NCBI RefSeq assembly: GCF_014642835.1
Contig: NZ_BMJA01000003.1
Location: forward strand, 396,497-460,496
Reading direction: 5' to 3'
Source: Dyella nitratireducens
Lineage (GTDB): Bacteria > Pseudomonadota > Gammaproteobacteria > Xanthomonadales > Rhodanobacteraceae
DNA length: 64,000 bases
The translations under genes were made by a program, and so were the position numbers. Below the pieces are notes generated by a model that saw nothing but the letters and a program-made list of their open reading frames with translations, searched no databases and had not been told where the DNA came from. Shown piece by piece: positions 46,670-55,694 of the stretch (its first letter is position 1; each line of letters opens with the position of its first letter).

Positions 46670-47833
46670 TCAGCCCGCTGAGCAGAACCGCTCGATATCT
46701 TCGTATCCGCGAAACTGAGCTGTCGATCCACATCCCGGACAAGCCGGATCGCGCGGCAACCGCGTTTCGCGAAAACGCATGCCCAGGGCATCGAAGGACA
46801 GCAGCCGCCCGACCAGCGGTTCACCGATGCCAAGGATCAGCTTCAACGCTTCGGTGGCCTGCAGCAGCCCCACGATGCCTGGCAGCACGCCCAGCACACC
46901 GGCCTCGGCGCAATTGGGTGCATCGGCTGCATCAGGCGGCTCGGGGAACAGGCAGCGGTAGCACGGCGAATCATGGCGACGTGGATCAAAGACACCAACC
47001 TGTCCGGTGAATCGTTCGACGGCGCCGTACACCATGGGCATGTTCATGCGCCGTGTCGCGGCGGCGAGCAGATAGCGCGCGGGGAAATTGTCGGCGCCAT
47101 CAACCACCAGATCATGGCCGCGTAGCAACTGCTCGACGTTGTCGGCACGCAGCCGCTCATTACGTAATTCGACTTTCACGCGCGGATTGAGTGCATTCAA
47201 AGTCATACGCGCCGATTCGGTCTTAGCCATGCCCACACGCGCATCGGCGTGGATGACCTGGCGATGCAGGTTGGAGCGCTCGACACGATCGTCGTCGATC
47301 AACGTAAGCTGCCCGACTCCTGCGGCAGCGAGATAGAGCGCGGCAGGCGCACCGAGACCACCTGCCCCCAGCAAGACGACGTTGGCCTGGCCTAGCTTGT
47401 GCTGCCCGGCCTCGCCAACCTGTGGCAAACGCAGTTGACGCGCATACCGTTCTGCGGAATCCATATCGAGCTGCATGGCGCTGATCGGCAGACCTTCACG
47501 TTTCCAGCGCTCGAAGCCACCGGCCACGGAAGCAACATTCCGATAACCCATGCGCTGTAGCGCTTCGGCGGCAAACAAAGAGCGAACACCACTGCCACAC
47601 AGCGTGAGTAATTCCCGGTCGCGGTTGGGTTCCTGGCTCTCTATACGTAGTTCGAGAAAACCACGCGACAAGGGCAAAGCACCAACGGGCGAACCGGTAG
47701 CGCGCTCGTTGTCCTCACGCACGTCGATCAGCAAGGCACCTTGGGCCTGCTTGCGCAGGGCTTCGGCAGGGAGAAGCTCGGGTACGCGTTGGCGTAGATC
47801 GGCGAGCCAGGATTCGCGGTCGAGGGTATTCAT
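46670..47833 (-). CDS. Rhodanese-E1 fusion, MoeB/ThiF-type sulfur-carrier adenylyltransferase
   Basis: Fusion of 387 residues that likely adenylates a sulfur carrier such as MoaD or ThiS and supplies sulfur. The rhodanese domain is N-terminal (about 18-115) with the active Cys79 in LTLCGSGVRS; the E1 domain (about 128-375) has QLRLPQVGEAGQ, the ATP loop LLGAGGLGAPAALYLAAAGVG, DDDRVERSNLHRQ and VDGADNFPARYL. Two CxxC pairs (CYRC, CPGC) make the zinc site. In the better-known MoeZ proteins the rhodanese domain is C-terminal, so the order here is reversed. ATG at 47833. No mo or thi genes are adjacent. Confidence 0.9.
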   Translation of the reverse strand: MNTLDRESWLADLRQRVPELLPAEALRKQAQGALLIDVREDNERATGSPVGALPLSRGFLELRIESQEPNRDRELLTLCGSGVRSLFAAEALQRMGYRNVASVAGGFERWKREGLPISAMQLDMDSAERYARQLRLPQVGEAGQHKLGQANVVLLGAGGLGAPAALYLAAAGVGQLTLIDDDRVERSNLHRQVIHADARVGMAKTESARMTLNALNPRVKVELRNERLRADNVEQLLRGHDLVVDGADNFPARYLLAAATRRMNMPMVYGAVERFTGQVGVFDPRRHDSPCYRCLFPEPPDAADAPNCAEAGVLGVLPGIVGLLQATEALKLILGIGEPLVGRLLSFDALGMRFRETRLPRDPACPGCGSTAQFRGYEDIERFCSAG

Positions 47834-47869
47834 TCGGCTAGTTTAGCTCGCCACAGGCGGCCACCCTCT

Positions 47870-47940
47870 GTAGGTTGGGGTGCAAATCCCAACATCACGC
47901 CACCCGTAACAGCGACGTTGGGGTTTGCACCCCAACCTAC
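47870..47940. repeat. Family-1 palindromic repeat, copy D
   Basis: Left arm 47870-47895, right arm 47915-47940, spacer 19 bp, two arm mismatches. It lies in the 126-bp gap between the der stop and the downstream rhodanese-E1 start, both minus strand, and so would be transcribed in the der message. Confidence 0.9.
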
Positions 47941-47959
47941 AAGCGCAGCAGTTTTGGCC

Positions 47960-49360
47960 TTACTTCTTGCGCCGCTTTATCTCGCGGATCATCCGCTGCC
48001 GCTTGCGCTGCTGTCCCTCGGTCAGCACGTTCTTCCTGCCCGCAAAAGGGTTCTCGCCATCGCGAAAATCAATGCGAATCGGCGTGCCCTCCAGCTTGTA
48101 ACGCTGGCGGAAGAAGTTTTCCAAGTAACGGCGATAGGCCGGCGCAATGTGCTTGGTGCGGCTGCCGTGAATCACGATAGTTGGCGGATTGCTGCCGCCG
48201 GGATGCGCGAAGCGCAGCTTGGGTGCGTGCCCGCGCACCAGCGGCGGCTGGTAGCCCTGATAGGCGCGTTCAAGCGTACGGGTGAGATCCGATGAGGTGA
48301 GTTCGCGCGTGGCGGATGTGTGAGCACGCACGATCGCACGCATCAGTTCGCGCAAACCCGAACCGTGTAGAGCCGAGATAAAGACCTGCTTCGCCCAATC
48401 GGCAAACACGAGCCGGCGCTCAAGCGCGCGCTGGCATTGCTCACGCGCATAGGTCTCCATGTCGTCCCACTTGTTGACGGCAATCACCAGCGCCCTGCCC
48501 TCGTCAATCGCATGGCCGATCAGGGTCAGATCCTGATCGGCAAGATTTTCGCGGGCGTCAACCATCACCACGACGACTTGCGCCGCAGCCATCGATTGCA
48601 GCGTCTTGATGACGCTGAATTTCTCCACGCCTTCGTCGACTTTCGACTTGCGTCGAACACCAGCCGTGTCGATCAGCGTGTAACGCTTGCCATCACGTTC
48701 CAGCGGCACACGGATCGGATCGCGCGTGGTACCGGCGACATCGGAAACGATCAGCCGGTTTTCGCCGAGCAGACGGTTGATCAACGTGGATTTGCCGGCA
48801 TTGGGACGGCCTACAATGGCGACGCGGATGCTGCCTTCATCTTCTGGTGCGAGTTCTTCGTGCGCATCTTCCGGAAGCAGCGGCAGCACAGCGGTAACCA
48901 GCTCTTCCATGCCGCGATTATGCGCGGCGGACAACGGCAGCGTCTGGGCGATACCGAACACGGCAAACTCGGCCAGTGCATGCTGCACGTCGAGGCCATC
49001 GGTCTTGTTGACCGCGGCTATGATGGGTTTGCCGCTGCGGCGCAGCTCATCGAGGATGCTGCGGTCTTGCGGCAACAGACCGTCACGTGCATCGACCACG
49101 AACACCAGTACCTGCGCCTCGTCGATGGCGAGGCGCACCTGCTGTGCGGTGAGTGCATCGAGGCCTTCTTCGACACCGGACAAGCCACCGGTGTCGACCA
49201 CGACGAAGGGATACGAACCGGTACGGCAAACACCGTAGTGGCGATCACGCGTGACGCCCGGCATGTCGGCCACCAGGGCGTCGCGGCTGCGCGTCAGCGC
49301 ATTGAAGAGGGTCGATTTACCGACGTTAGGACGACCGACCAGGGCGATGACGGGCAGCAC
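47960..49360 (-). CDS. der: Ribosome biogenesis GTPase Der (EngA)
   Basis: Essential double GTPase for 50S subunit assembly, 466 residues. Two G domains: GRPNVGKST at residues 8-16 with DTGGL and NKTDG, and GRPNAGKST near residue 185 with DTAGVRRK and NKWDD; a C-terminal KH-like domain has IRIDFRDGENPF. A basic tail (KRQRMIREIKRRKK) closes the protein. GTG start at 49360, the start needed to keep the first G1 motif at the N-terminus. It lies 18 bp after bamB, matching the conserved yfgM-bamB-der order of gammaproteobacteria. Confidence 0.98.
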   Translation of the reverse strand: MLPVIALVGRPNVGKSTLFNALTRSRDALVADMPGVTRDRHYGVCRTGSYPFVVVDTGGLSGVEEGLDALTAQQVRLAIDEAQVLVFVVDARDGLLPQDRSILDELRRSGKPIIAAVNKTDGLDVQHALAEFAVFGIAQTLPLSAAHNRGMEELVTAVLPLLPEDAHEELAPEDEGSIRVAIVGRPNAGKSTLINRLLGENRLIVSDVAGTTRDPIRVPLERDGKRYTLIDTAGVRRKSKVDEGVEKFSVIKTLQSMAAAQVVVVMVDARENLADQDLTLIGHAIDEGRALVIAVNKWDDMETYAREQCQRALERRLVFADWAKQVFISALHGSGLRELMRAIVRAHTSATRELTSSDLTRTLERAYQGYQPPLVRGHAPKLRFAHPGGSNPPTIVIHGSRTKHIAPAYRRYLENFFRQRYKLEGTPIRIDFRDGENPFAGRKNVLTEGQQRKRQRMIREIKRRKK

Positions 49361-49378
49361 GGAACATGGTTCCAGTAA

Positions 49379-50578
49379 TTACTTCGCACCAAGACGGTAA
49401 GCGGCGATGTGGCCCTCCACGTCTTCGATGTAGACCAGGCCGTTGGCCACGATCGGCTGTGCGCGAATGGCTTTCTTGGAAAGACGCTCGCGTCCGGCCA
49501 GCGCACCGTCGCCGGTCTGCAGCCAGTGCACGTAGCCTTCGATGTCGCCGACGACAATATAGTCGGCCTGCACCGCCGGTGCGGTCAGCCAGCGATACTT
49601 GAGATCGTCGTTCTTCCACATGTCGGCGCCGCTGCTCTTGTCGAACGCCCAAACTTGCGAATCGGTATTGACGCCGAACAAGCTATTGCCGCTAAGCGCC
49701 ATCGAGGTATAGGTGGAGAACGGACGCGCCCACAGCGGGCGGCCACTAGGGCCATCCACGGCGGTGAGGTTGCCGTGGTAAGCCGAGGCGTAGAGCGTGC
49801 TGCCATCGAGCACAACGCCGCCGTCAGCGTCGTTCATGCGTTCGATATCGGTACGGCCTTCACCTGTCGCCAACTTTTGCTCCCACAGCTTGTCGCCGTT
49901 GTCTTCGCGCAGTGCCAACAGCTTGCCGTCGTCGCTACCGAAGAACACCACGCCGTTGGTGGCCAGCAGCGAGCCATTCCCACGAAGGCTAAGCAGCGGC
50001 ACGCTGCCCTGATCGTTCACCCAGCGACGCTCGCCGGTGTTGCTGTCCAGGCCATACACGCGGCCGTCCTGCGTGCGCACCATCACCAGCGCGTTATTGA
50101 TCGTCGGCGAGTCGATCACTTCCGACGGCAGCGTCGCAACCCAGCGCTGAGTGCCATCCTTGGAGCTGAGGCCATACACATGGCCGTCGAGCGTGCCGAT
50201 GACGAGCAGATCGCCTGCTACCGCCGGACCACCGGCATAGAACGCATCTTTGCGTTTCTTATCGCCCCAGCCGAACCAGCCATGGGTGCGGCTCTTGTTT
50301 TCCCAGATGGTCTTGCCGGTATTGGGATCGAGCGCTGCGATCACACCATCCGTACTGGCGGCATAGAGCACGCCATCCACCACGGTGGGCTCCATGCGCA
50401 CACCGCTCACGCCAGCGCCATGGCCGACGCGTTCTTTCCAGACCCGCGCGACCTGCACGGTCGGCTTGAAGTCTTTGGCCAGCGGTGTCGGCGGCTGGAT
50501 GTTTTCTTTCTTGAAGGAATGACAGCCAGCAAGCGCTACCAGCGAGCCGGTCACTACGATCAGCCAAAAACGTTTCAT
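49379..50578 (-). CDS. bamB: Outer membrane assembly lipoprotein BamB
   Basis: Periplasmic beta-propeller lipoprotein of the BAM complex, 399 residues. Lipobox LAGC with Cys19, then eight PQQ-like blades: GVLYAASTDGVIAALDPNTGKTIWE, LLVIGTLDGHVYGLSSKDGTQRW, ALVMVRTQDGRVYGLDSNTGERRW and others. The ATG overlaps the stop of the yfgM-like gene (ATGA), so the two are translationally coupled. Confidence 0.97.
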   Translation of the reverse strand: MKRFWLIVVTGSLVALAGCHSFKKENIQPPTPLAKDFKPTVQVARVWKERVGHGAGVSGVRMEPTVVDGVLYAASTDGVIAALDPNTGKTIWENKSRTHGWFGWGDKKRKDAFYAGGPAVAGDLLVIGTLDGHVYGLSSKDGTQRWVATLPSEVIDSPTINNALVMVRTQDGRVYGLDSNTGERRWVNDQGSVPLLSLRGNGSLLATNGVVFFGSDDGKLLALREDNGDKLWEQKLATGEGRTDIERMNDADGGVVLDGSTLYASAYHGNLTAVDGPSGRPLWARPFSTYTSMALSGNSLFGVNTDSQVWAFDKSSGADMWKNDDLKYRWLTAPAVQADYIVVGDIEGYVHWLQTGDGALAGRERLSKKAIRAQPIVANGLVYIEDVEGHIAAYRLGAK

Positions 50579-51225
50579 GCACCCTGCTTCCCGGCCGTGG
50601 CCAGATCGTCGATTTTCATTTGCACTTCATTGTCCTGCGATGCGTTCGGCCCCATCGCGCTGACCGAGGCCTGATAGGCCTTGAGGGCATCGTCGCGCCG
50701 TCCCAGCTTGACCAGCGCATCGCCGCGTAGTTCCTGGCTCTCGATGGAGTAGCTGTTAGGCGGCATGCGATCCAGGGCATTCAATGCTTCCTGGGCGTTG
50801 CCCTTGCCCATCTGAACGTGCGCGATGCGCAACTCCACCAGCGCCTTCAATTCCGGACTGGGAGCATGCTGTTCGGCCCAGGCGAGCGAATCGAGCGCTT
50901 TGTCGGGCTGCTTGTCTTCCATCTGGCGGCGTGCACGGTCGCTTACGGCGAACAGCGCGTAGGGCGTATCGGAGTAATCCTTCATCAACTGCTGAATGAT
51001 CACGTCGACGGCATTGGTGTTGCCCGTGTCGAGCACGCCTTGCAGTTGCTGGTAAAGACCAGATGCCTGCATCTGATGTTCAGTGCGATGGTTGCGCCAT
51101 TGCTGGTAACCGAAGATGGCAATCAAGCCGATGACGACACCCACAGCGATCGACAGGCCATTCTGCCGCAGCCACTTTTGTACGCGTTCGCTCTGTTCGT
51201 AGTCGTCGTAAGCATTGAATGCCAT
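50575..51225 (-). CDS. YfgM-like TPR membrane protein
   Basis: Inner-membrane protein of 216 residues: a cytoplasmic N-terminus (YDDYEQSERVQKWLRQNG), one membrane helix (about 24-42) and a periplasmic TPR-like region. In E. coli YfgM associates with the SecYEG translocon and periplasmic chaperones. ATG at 51225 fits the family N-terminus; the longer open frame upstream is Cys/Arg-rich and unlikely. Neighbours rodZ-like and bamB confirm the conserved context, although hisS and ispG, often found here, are missing from the block. The gap 51226-51376 has no gene. Confidence 0.92.
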   Translation of the reverse strand: MAFNAYDDYEQSERVQKWLRQNGLSIAVGVVIGLIAIFGYQQWRNHRTEHQMQASGLYQQLQGVLDTGNTNAVDVIIQQLMKDYSDTPYALFAVSDRARRQMEDKQPDKALDSLAWAEQHAPSPELKALVELRIAHVQMGKGNAQEALNALDRMPPNSYSIESQELRGDALVKLGRRDDALKAYQASVSAMGPNASQDNEVQMKIDDLATAGKQGA

Positions 51226-51376
51226 GCAATCACCGTATCGCGAATAACGCCGGAAGGCGTGGAAAAAGGCGTTCTTGGCCGCCGCTATCCGGCGGCAGCG
51301 GCATCGCCCACCCGACGGGCGGGCAATGTGCAAGCATAACCGATCGAAGGGGGGTGAAGGCTATCGAATCCGCCCC

Positions 51377-52432
51377 TCAGGCACCGCTAGGCGTAGCCTT
51401 GCCGTCCTGAATGTCAACGCGGAAATGCGCGATGTTGGCACGACGATAAGAGTCGAGCGCCATGGGCTGGCCGTCGACAGTCACCTGCGCGCCATTCGCG
51501 TTGCCGATGCGCACTTCCAGCGGCTGGTCGCTGTGGTAGGTCTTGGTGGTGCCCGCTGGCAACAAGCCGTACTCCAACTTCGTGCCATCCTTGCTGACCA
51601 CTTCTACCCAGCTTGCGTTAGCCAGATTGAGCGTTAGGCTGTGCGCCCCGCTTCCGGCAGCCACTGCTGGCGCATTGCCGGCAGCGGGAGCAGCGATGGC
51701 CGGTTCGTTGTCGAGATTGGGCATCGGCACCATGGAAGCCAGCAACGGCTGTTGCGCCGCCGCCGGGCTTGGCGCGGAAGCGGCGGCTGCCGGGGCCTTT
51801 ACAGGCGTTCCCTGTGCCAAAGCAGTGGTACTTGCGACAACTTTCGCCGCACTGCTGGTGGAGGCGGCCGGCGCAGCAGCCGGCGGCGGTGCATCTTGCT
51901 GGGCGACTGGCGTGGCATCGAGCGGCGACAGACGGCTCATATCGCGCGTCAGCGTGCCCCGCATGCCCAACCATACGGTTGGCACGGCGATCACCAGTGT
52001 CAACACGACGTAGGTCGCGGCCTTGGCGTACTGATCCAGCAGATAGCGGGAATGCGACACGCCACCCGTGGAAACCAGTTTGGGCTGCGCTGGCTTGAGC
52101 TTGGCGAGGACCGCCTCGATCTCGCTTTCCTCGATCTCGAGATACTGCCCGTATTTGCGAAGGTAGCCACCCAGATACACCTGGTAGTCGATGCCGCCGA
52201 AGTCGTTGCTCTCGAGCTGGCGCAGTACGCGCACCGGCAGATGCAGGGCGTGACCGCAAGTTTCCAGATCCAGGCCACGCGCTTCGCGCACCGCACGCAA
52301 GCGCGAACCAAAACCGGGCTCTTCGTTAAAGCGGAATTCGGCAGCGCGCTGTTCCATGTTCGCTGCGGTCGTGGCGGACGTTTCGGAGGAAGTCTCCTGC
52401 TGCGCTGCCGGATTGGACTGCTCGGAAATCAT
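51377..52432 (-). CDS. RodZ-like HTH/DUF4115 membrane protein
   Basis: Bitopic protein of 351 residues in the RodZ family, which links MreB to the cell-shape machinery. N-terminal HTH_25 domain (about 40-100: GSRLRAVREARGLDLETCGHALHL...YLRKYGQYL), one membrane helix (about 139-157), a long Ala/Pro linker (about 180-265) and a periplasmic DUF4115 domain (ANASWVEVVSKDGTKLEYGLLPAGTTKTY). ATG overlaps the pilF stop (ATGA). The order pilF-rodZ is conserved in gammaproteobacteria. Confidence 0.9.
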   Translation of the reverse strand: MISEQSNPAAQQETSSETSATTAANMEQRAAEFRFNEEPGFGSRLRAVREARGLDLETCGHALHLPVRVLRQLESNDFGGIDYQVYLGGYLRKYGQYLEIEESEIEAVLAKLKPAQPKLVSTGGVSHSRYLLDQYAKAATYVVLTLVIAVPTVWLGMRGTLTRDMSRLSPLDATPVAQQDAPPPAAAPAASTSSAAKVVASTTALAQGTPVKAPAAAASAPSPAAAQQPLLASMVPMPNLDNEPAIAAPAAGNAPAVAAGSGAHSLTLNLANASWVEVVSKDGTKLEYGLLPAGTTKTYHSDQPLEVRIGNANGAQVTVDGQPMALDSYRRANIAHFRVDIQDGKATPSGA

Positions 52433-53223
52433 GGGTGCACGGATGAATTGAGGGCCTGCGCCTGTTCCGAGTCCGGGAACTGGCTAAGCAGCCGTTTGCT
52501 GTAGTTTTGGGCGGCGTCCCTGTTACCCAAGTGAGATTCGATGTCGTAGCCGAGCTTCAAGGAGTCGGCATTGAATTGCCCCATCGCGTCGAGGCGCTGC
52601 AGGAATGCGCTGGCGTCGAAGTATTGCTGCTTGAGATAAAGCACGTGGGCAAGCTGCAGCAGCGCATTGGCATTATTTGGATTGAGCTGGATCGCCTTGC
52701 GAAGATTGGCCTCGGCGCCGGCTTGATCACCCATCTGCAGTTGGCAGATCCCTTGGTTGGCCAAGGCCACGTCCGGTGTCTTGTAGAACGGATCGGCGAG
52801 TGCCTTGGTGAAATACGGCATGGCATCCTGCCCCTTGCCGATACGGCACAGGAACTGGGCCAGGTTGTTGTTGGTATCGCCTTTGTCGGGCTGCAATTCC
52901 TGCGCCCGGCGGTAATGGGCTTCCGCATTCGGCACATCGTTGATGCGTTCGTAGATGTACGCCATCACCGTCTGCGCCGGTACGAAGGTCGGATCGTCCT
53001 GCACGGCGATCTTGACCTTTTCCAGCGCGCCCTGAAGATTGCCGATGTCGATGTAATGCTGCGCCAGGCGCGTATGCACATCGGCGGCACTTTGTGCTTT
53101 CTCTGCCTTGGTTTGCTTAGGCAACGTAGGCTCGGGAGGTGGAGTCGGCTGCGTCATCGACCGGTGACAGCCCGCCAGCAATGCTGCCAGGCAGATACCG
53201 AGCAAGATGCGATTACGCCGCAT
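52429..53223 (-). CDS. pilF: Type IV pilus biogenesis TPR lipoprotein PilF/PilW
   Basis: Outer-membrane lipoprotein pilotin of 264 residues needed for PilQ secretin multimerisation. Lipobox LAGC with Cys19; about six TPRs follow (for example [22 protein letters not shown] and [26 protein letters not shown]). ATG at 53223 overlaps the 3' end of rlmN by 11 bp. It sits between rlmN and rodZ, the classic position of pilF. Confidence 0.93.
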   Translation of the reverse strand: MRRNRILLGICLAALLAGCHRSMTQPTPPPEPTLPKQTKAEKAQSAADVHTRLAQHYIDIGNLQGALEKVKIAVQDDPTFVPAQTVMAYIYERINDVPNAEAHYRRAQELQPDKGDTNNNLAQFLCRIGKGQDAMPYFTKALADPFYKTPDVALANQGICQLQMGDQAGAEANLRKAIQLNPNNANALLQLAHVLYLKQQYFDASAFLQRLDAMGQFNADSLKLGYDIESHLGNRDAAQNYSKRLLSQFPDSEQAQALNSSVHP

Positions 53224-54331
53224 GAGCTGTCCCCTCGTCCAAACGCTTGCGGAATTCGGCCTGGCGACGCGTGCGATCCAACACTTGACCTTTCAACTGG
53301 CCGCATGCGGCATCGATGTCGTCGCCACGCGTACGGCGCAACATAGTGAGGATGTTCGCATTGAGCAACTGCGTCTGGAACGCCCGGATGACTTCCATTT
53401 CGGAGCGTTCGAAGCGAGTACCCGGGAACGGATTGAACGGAATCAGATTGACCTTGCAGGTCGGCAACTTGCGCATGAACTTGATCAGTTGGCGCGCATG
53501 CTCAGGCTGGTCGTTCACGCCTTTCATTAGCGTGTATTCGAAGGTGATGGATGTGCGCGGCTTGCGAACGATCCAACGTTGACATGCAGCCATCAGTTCG
53601 GCGATCGGGAAGCGCTTATTGAGCGGCACCAGTTCGGTACGCAGCTCATCGTTGGCCGCATGCAGCGATACGGCAAGCGATACGTCGATACTTTCGGAAA
53701 GCTTGTCGATCATCGGCACCAGGCCGGCGGTCGACAACGTGACGCGCTTGGACGCGAGGCCAAAACCGAGATCGTCGCGCATCAGGCTCATCGCCTTCAC
53801 GACGTTGTCGAAGTTCAAGAGCGGCTCGCCCATGCCCATCATCACCACGTTGGTAATGCGGCGGTTCTGATGCGTGACGTTGCCGAGGTGCTTCGCGGCC
53901 ACCCACATCTGGCCGATGATCTCGGACGTAGCGAGGTTGCGATTGAAGCCCTGGGTGGCGGTAGAGCAGAACTGACAGTTCAAGCCGCAGCCCACCTGCG
54001 AGGACACGCACAACGTACCGCGGGTGGGCTCGGGGATGTAGACCGCCTCGACGGCATTGCCGCCGTCCATGCCCAATAGCCATTTGTGCGTGCCGTCGGC
54101 AGCACCTTTATCGAACAGCGTGTTGGGCGGACCGACGTAGCACGTGGCTTCGAGCTTGGCGCGCAGCGCCTTGCCTACGTCGGTCATATTTTCGAAGTTG
54201 TCTTCCAGGCGGTGATAGATCCACTTCATCACCTGCTCGGCGCGATAAGGCTTCTCACCGAGCTGCGCAAAAAATTCACGCAGACCTTGGCGATCGAAAT
54301 CGAGCAGATTGACTTTTTCCACCTGGTTCAC
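53213..54331 (-). CDS. rlmN: Dual-specificity 23S rRNA/tRNA adenine C2-methyltransferase
   Basis: Radical-SAM enzyme of 372 residues that methylates A2503 of 23S rRNA and A37 of some tRNAs. The 4Fe-4S motif CxxxCxxC is in [13 protein letters not shown]-terminal [40 protein letters not shown] and the late catalytic Cys region [18 protein letters not shown] match the family. ATG at 54331, 12 bp after ndk. Confidence 0.98.
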   Translation of the reverse strand: MNQVEKVNLLDFDRQGLREFFAQLGEKPYRAEQVMKWIYHRLEDNFENMTDVGKALRAKLEATCYVGPPNTLFDKGAADGTHKWLLGMDGGNAVEAVYIPEPTRGTLCVSSQVGCGLNCQFCSTATQGFNRNLATSEIIGQMWVAAKHLGNVTHQNRRITNVVMMGMGEPLLNFDNVVKAMSLMRDDLGFGLASKRVTLSTAGLVPMIDKLSESIDVSLAVSLHAANDELRTELVPLNKRFPIAELMAACQRWIVRKPRTSITFEYTLMKGVNDQPEHARQLIKFMRKLPTCKVNLIPFNPFPGTRFERSEMEVIRAFQTQLLNANILTMLRRTRGDDIDAACGQLKGQVLDRTRRQAEFRKRLDEGTAHAA

Positions 54332-54343
54332 TTGCGTTATTCG

Positions 54344-54769
54344 TTAGCGCGGAAACACTTCGGTTGTAGCGAAGAAGTAAGCGATTTCGTTTGCTGCGGT
54401 TTCGGCAGCATCCGAACCGTGCACGGCGTTCGCGTCGATCGATTCGGCAAAATCAGCGCGAATGGTGCCCTTGGCGGCTTCCTTCGGATTGGTCGCGCCC
54501 ATCAGTTCGCGATTCTTGAGAACAGCGTTTTCCCCCTGCAGCACCTGGATCATCACCGGGCCGGAAATCATGAATTCCACCAGTGCATTGAAGAAGGGAC
54601 GCTCGCGATGCACCGCGTAGAAGCCTTCTGCTTCTTTACGCGAAAGATGCTTCATCTTTGCTGCAACGACTTTCAGGCCCGCCTTCTCGAAGCGTGCGTA
54701 GATTTCACCGACAACATTCTTGGCAACAGCGTCGGGTTTGATAATGGAAAGGGTGCGCTCCAGCGCCAT
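54344..54769 (-). CDS. ndk: Nucleoside diphosphate kinase
   Basis: Balances NTP pools by phosphate transfer through a phospho-His. 141 residues, standard length: [15 protein letters not shown] at the start, [33 protein letters not shown] and the active-site His in [15 protein letters not shown] at 54769 matches the family N-terminus; an in-frame upstream codon at 54820 is not supported. Likely the first gene of the long minus-strand block running down to der. Confidence 0.98.
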   Translation of the reverse strand: MALERTLSIIKPDAVAKNVVGEIYARFEKAGLKVVAAKMKHLSRKEAEGFYAVHRERPFFNALVEFMISGPVMIQVLQGENAVLKNRELMGATNPKEAAKGTIRADFAESIDANAVHGSDAAETAANEIAYFFATTEVFPR

Positions 54770-54922
54770 GCGGTCTGCTCCGGTTATGCGGACTAATTGA
54801 TGGGCGGCCTGACAGGACAACGTCAGAAGGAAAGATAGAACTAAATACGTATGGAAATGCGGATTTAGCTCACGAAAGTTTGACAGATTCTAGCCCATAA
54901 GCAACCCCGCTCCGAGCGCTAG

Positions 54923-54979
54923 GCAAACGACTGTTTGACTGCTCCGGGGCGCCGCGCGTATCCTCAAACGATCGTTTGA
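54923..54979. promoter_or_regulatory. Two palindromic operators upstream of the TetR gene
   Basis: Perfect 16-bp palindrome TCAAACGATCGTTTGA (54964-54979) and a near-copy GCAAACGACTGTTTGA (54923-54938), centres 41 bp apart (about four helical turns). The CAAAC-N-GTTTG core resembles sites of TetR-type fatty-acid regulators such as PsrA. They lie 16 bp upstream of the TetR start in the divergent gap with ndk. Confidence 0.82.
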
Positions 54980-54995
54980 ACCACTCGACAGGCGT

Positions 54996-55616
54996 GTGCC
55001 CGTGAACAGTTCCGCCTCTACCAAGGAACGTATTCTGACCGCGGCCGAAGCGCTGTTTGCCCAGCGCGGATTCGAAGGCGCCTCGCTTCGCCAGCTCACC
55101 GCAGCCGCCGGCGTAAACCTGGCCGCCGTGAATTACCACTTCGGTTCCAAGGACCATCTGGTCGAGCAGGTCTTCAAGCGCCGCCTGGACCAGCTCAATG
55201 CCCGCCGCCTGGCTGCCCTGAAGCAGATCTCCGGACTCCCAGAGACAACGCTGGAAGACGTGCTGTCCGCCTTCATCCGCCCTGCCCTGGACCTCTCCCA
55301 CGATGGCGGCGGCGGCCTGTTCATGCGCGTGCTGGCTCGTGCCTTTGCCGAACATGACGACAGCCTGCGCAAGTTCCTGTCCGAGAACTACGGCCACGTG
55401 ATGCGGCAATTCACCAACGAGTTCGCCCGCTTGCTGCCCGGTTTGAGCAAGGAGGAGCTGTACTGGCGCATCGACTTGGTCACCGGCGCCCTGACGCATG
55501 CCATGTCGGGCTTCGGCATCATCCAGCGCAAGAGTGACGTCAGCGAAGTCACCCATCGCGAACAGACGGCCGAGCATCTGATCCGCTTCGCCGCCTCCGG
55601 CCTGCGCGCCCCCTGA
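54996..55616 (+). CDS. TetR-family transcriptional regulator, probable fatty-acid degradation regulator
   Basis: TetR regulator of 206 residues. The helix-turn-helix is at about 10-55: KERILTAAEALFAQRGFEGASLRQLTAAAGVNLAAVNYHFGSKDHL; the C-terminal domain is DUF1956/PsrA-like in appearance. GTG at 54996, with a second GTG two codons on. It lies 78 bp before the beta-oxidation genes and has two palindromes in its own promoter, so it probably represses itself and the following operon until an acyl-CoA or fatty acid binds. Ligand inferred from neighbours. Confidence 0.9.
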   Translation: MPVNSSASTKERILTAAEALFAQRGFEGASLRQLTAAAGVNLAAVNYHFGSKDHLVEQVFKRRLDQLNARRLAALKQISGLPETTLEDVLSAFIRPALDLSHDGGGGLFMRVLARAFAEHDDSLRKFLSENYGHVMRQFTNEFARLLPGLSKEELYWRIDLVTGALTHAMSGFGIIQRKSDVSEVTHREQTAEHLIRFAASGLRAP

Positions 55617-55694
55617 ATTCCTGTCATCGGGAGGCCATGTGCTTCCCGCACCTTCTTTACTTACCTGCTACGCATTCGTACTACGGAGAAGCCA

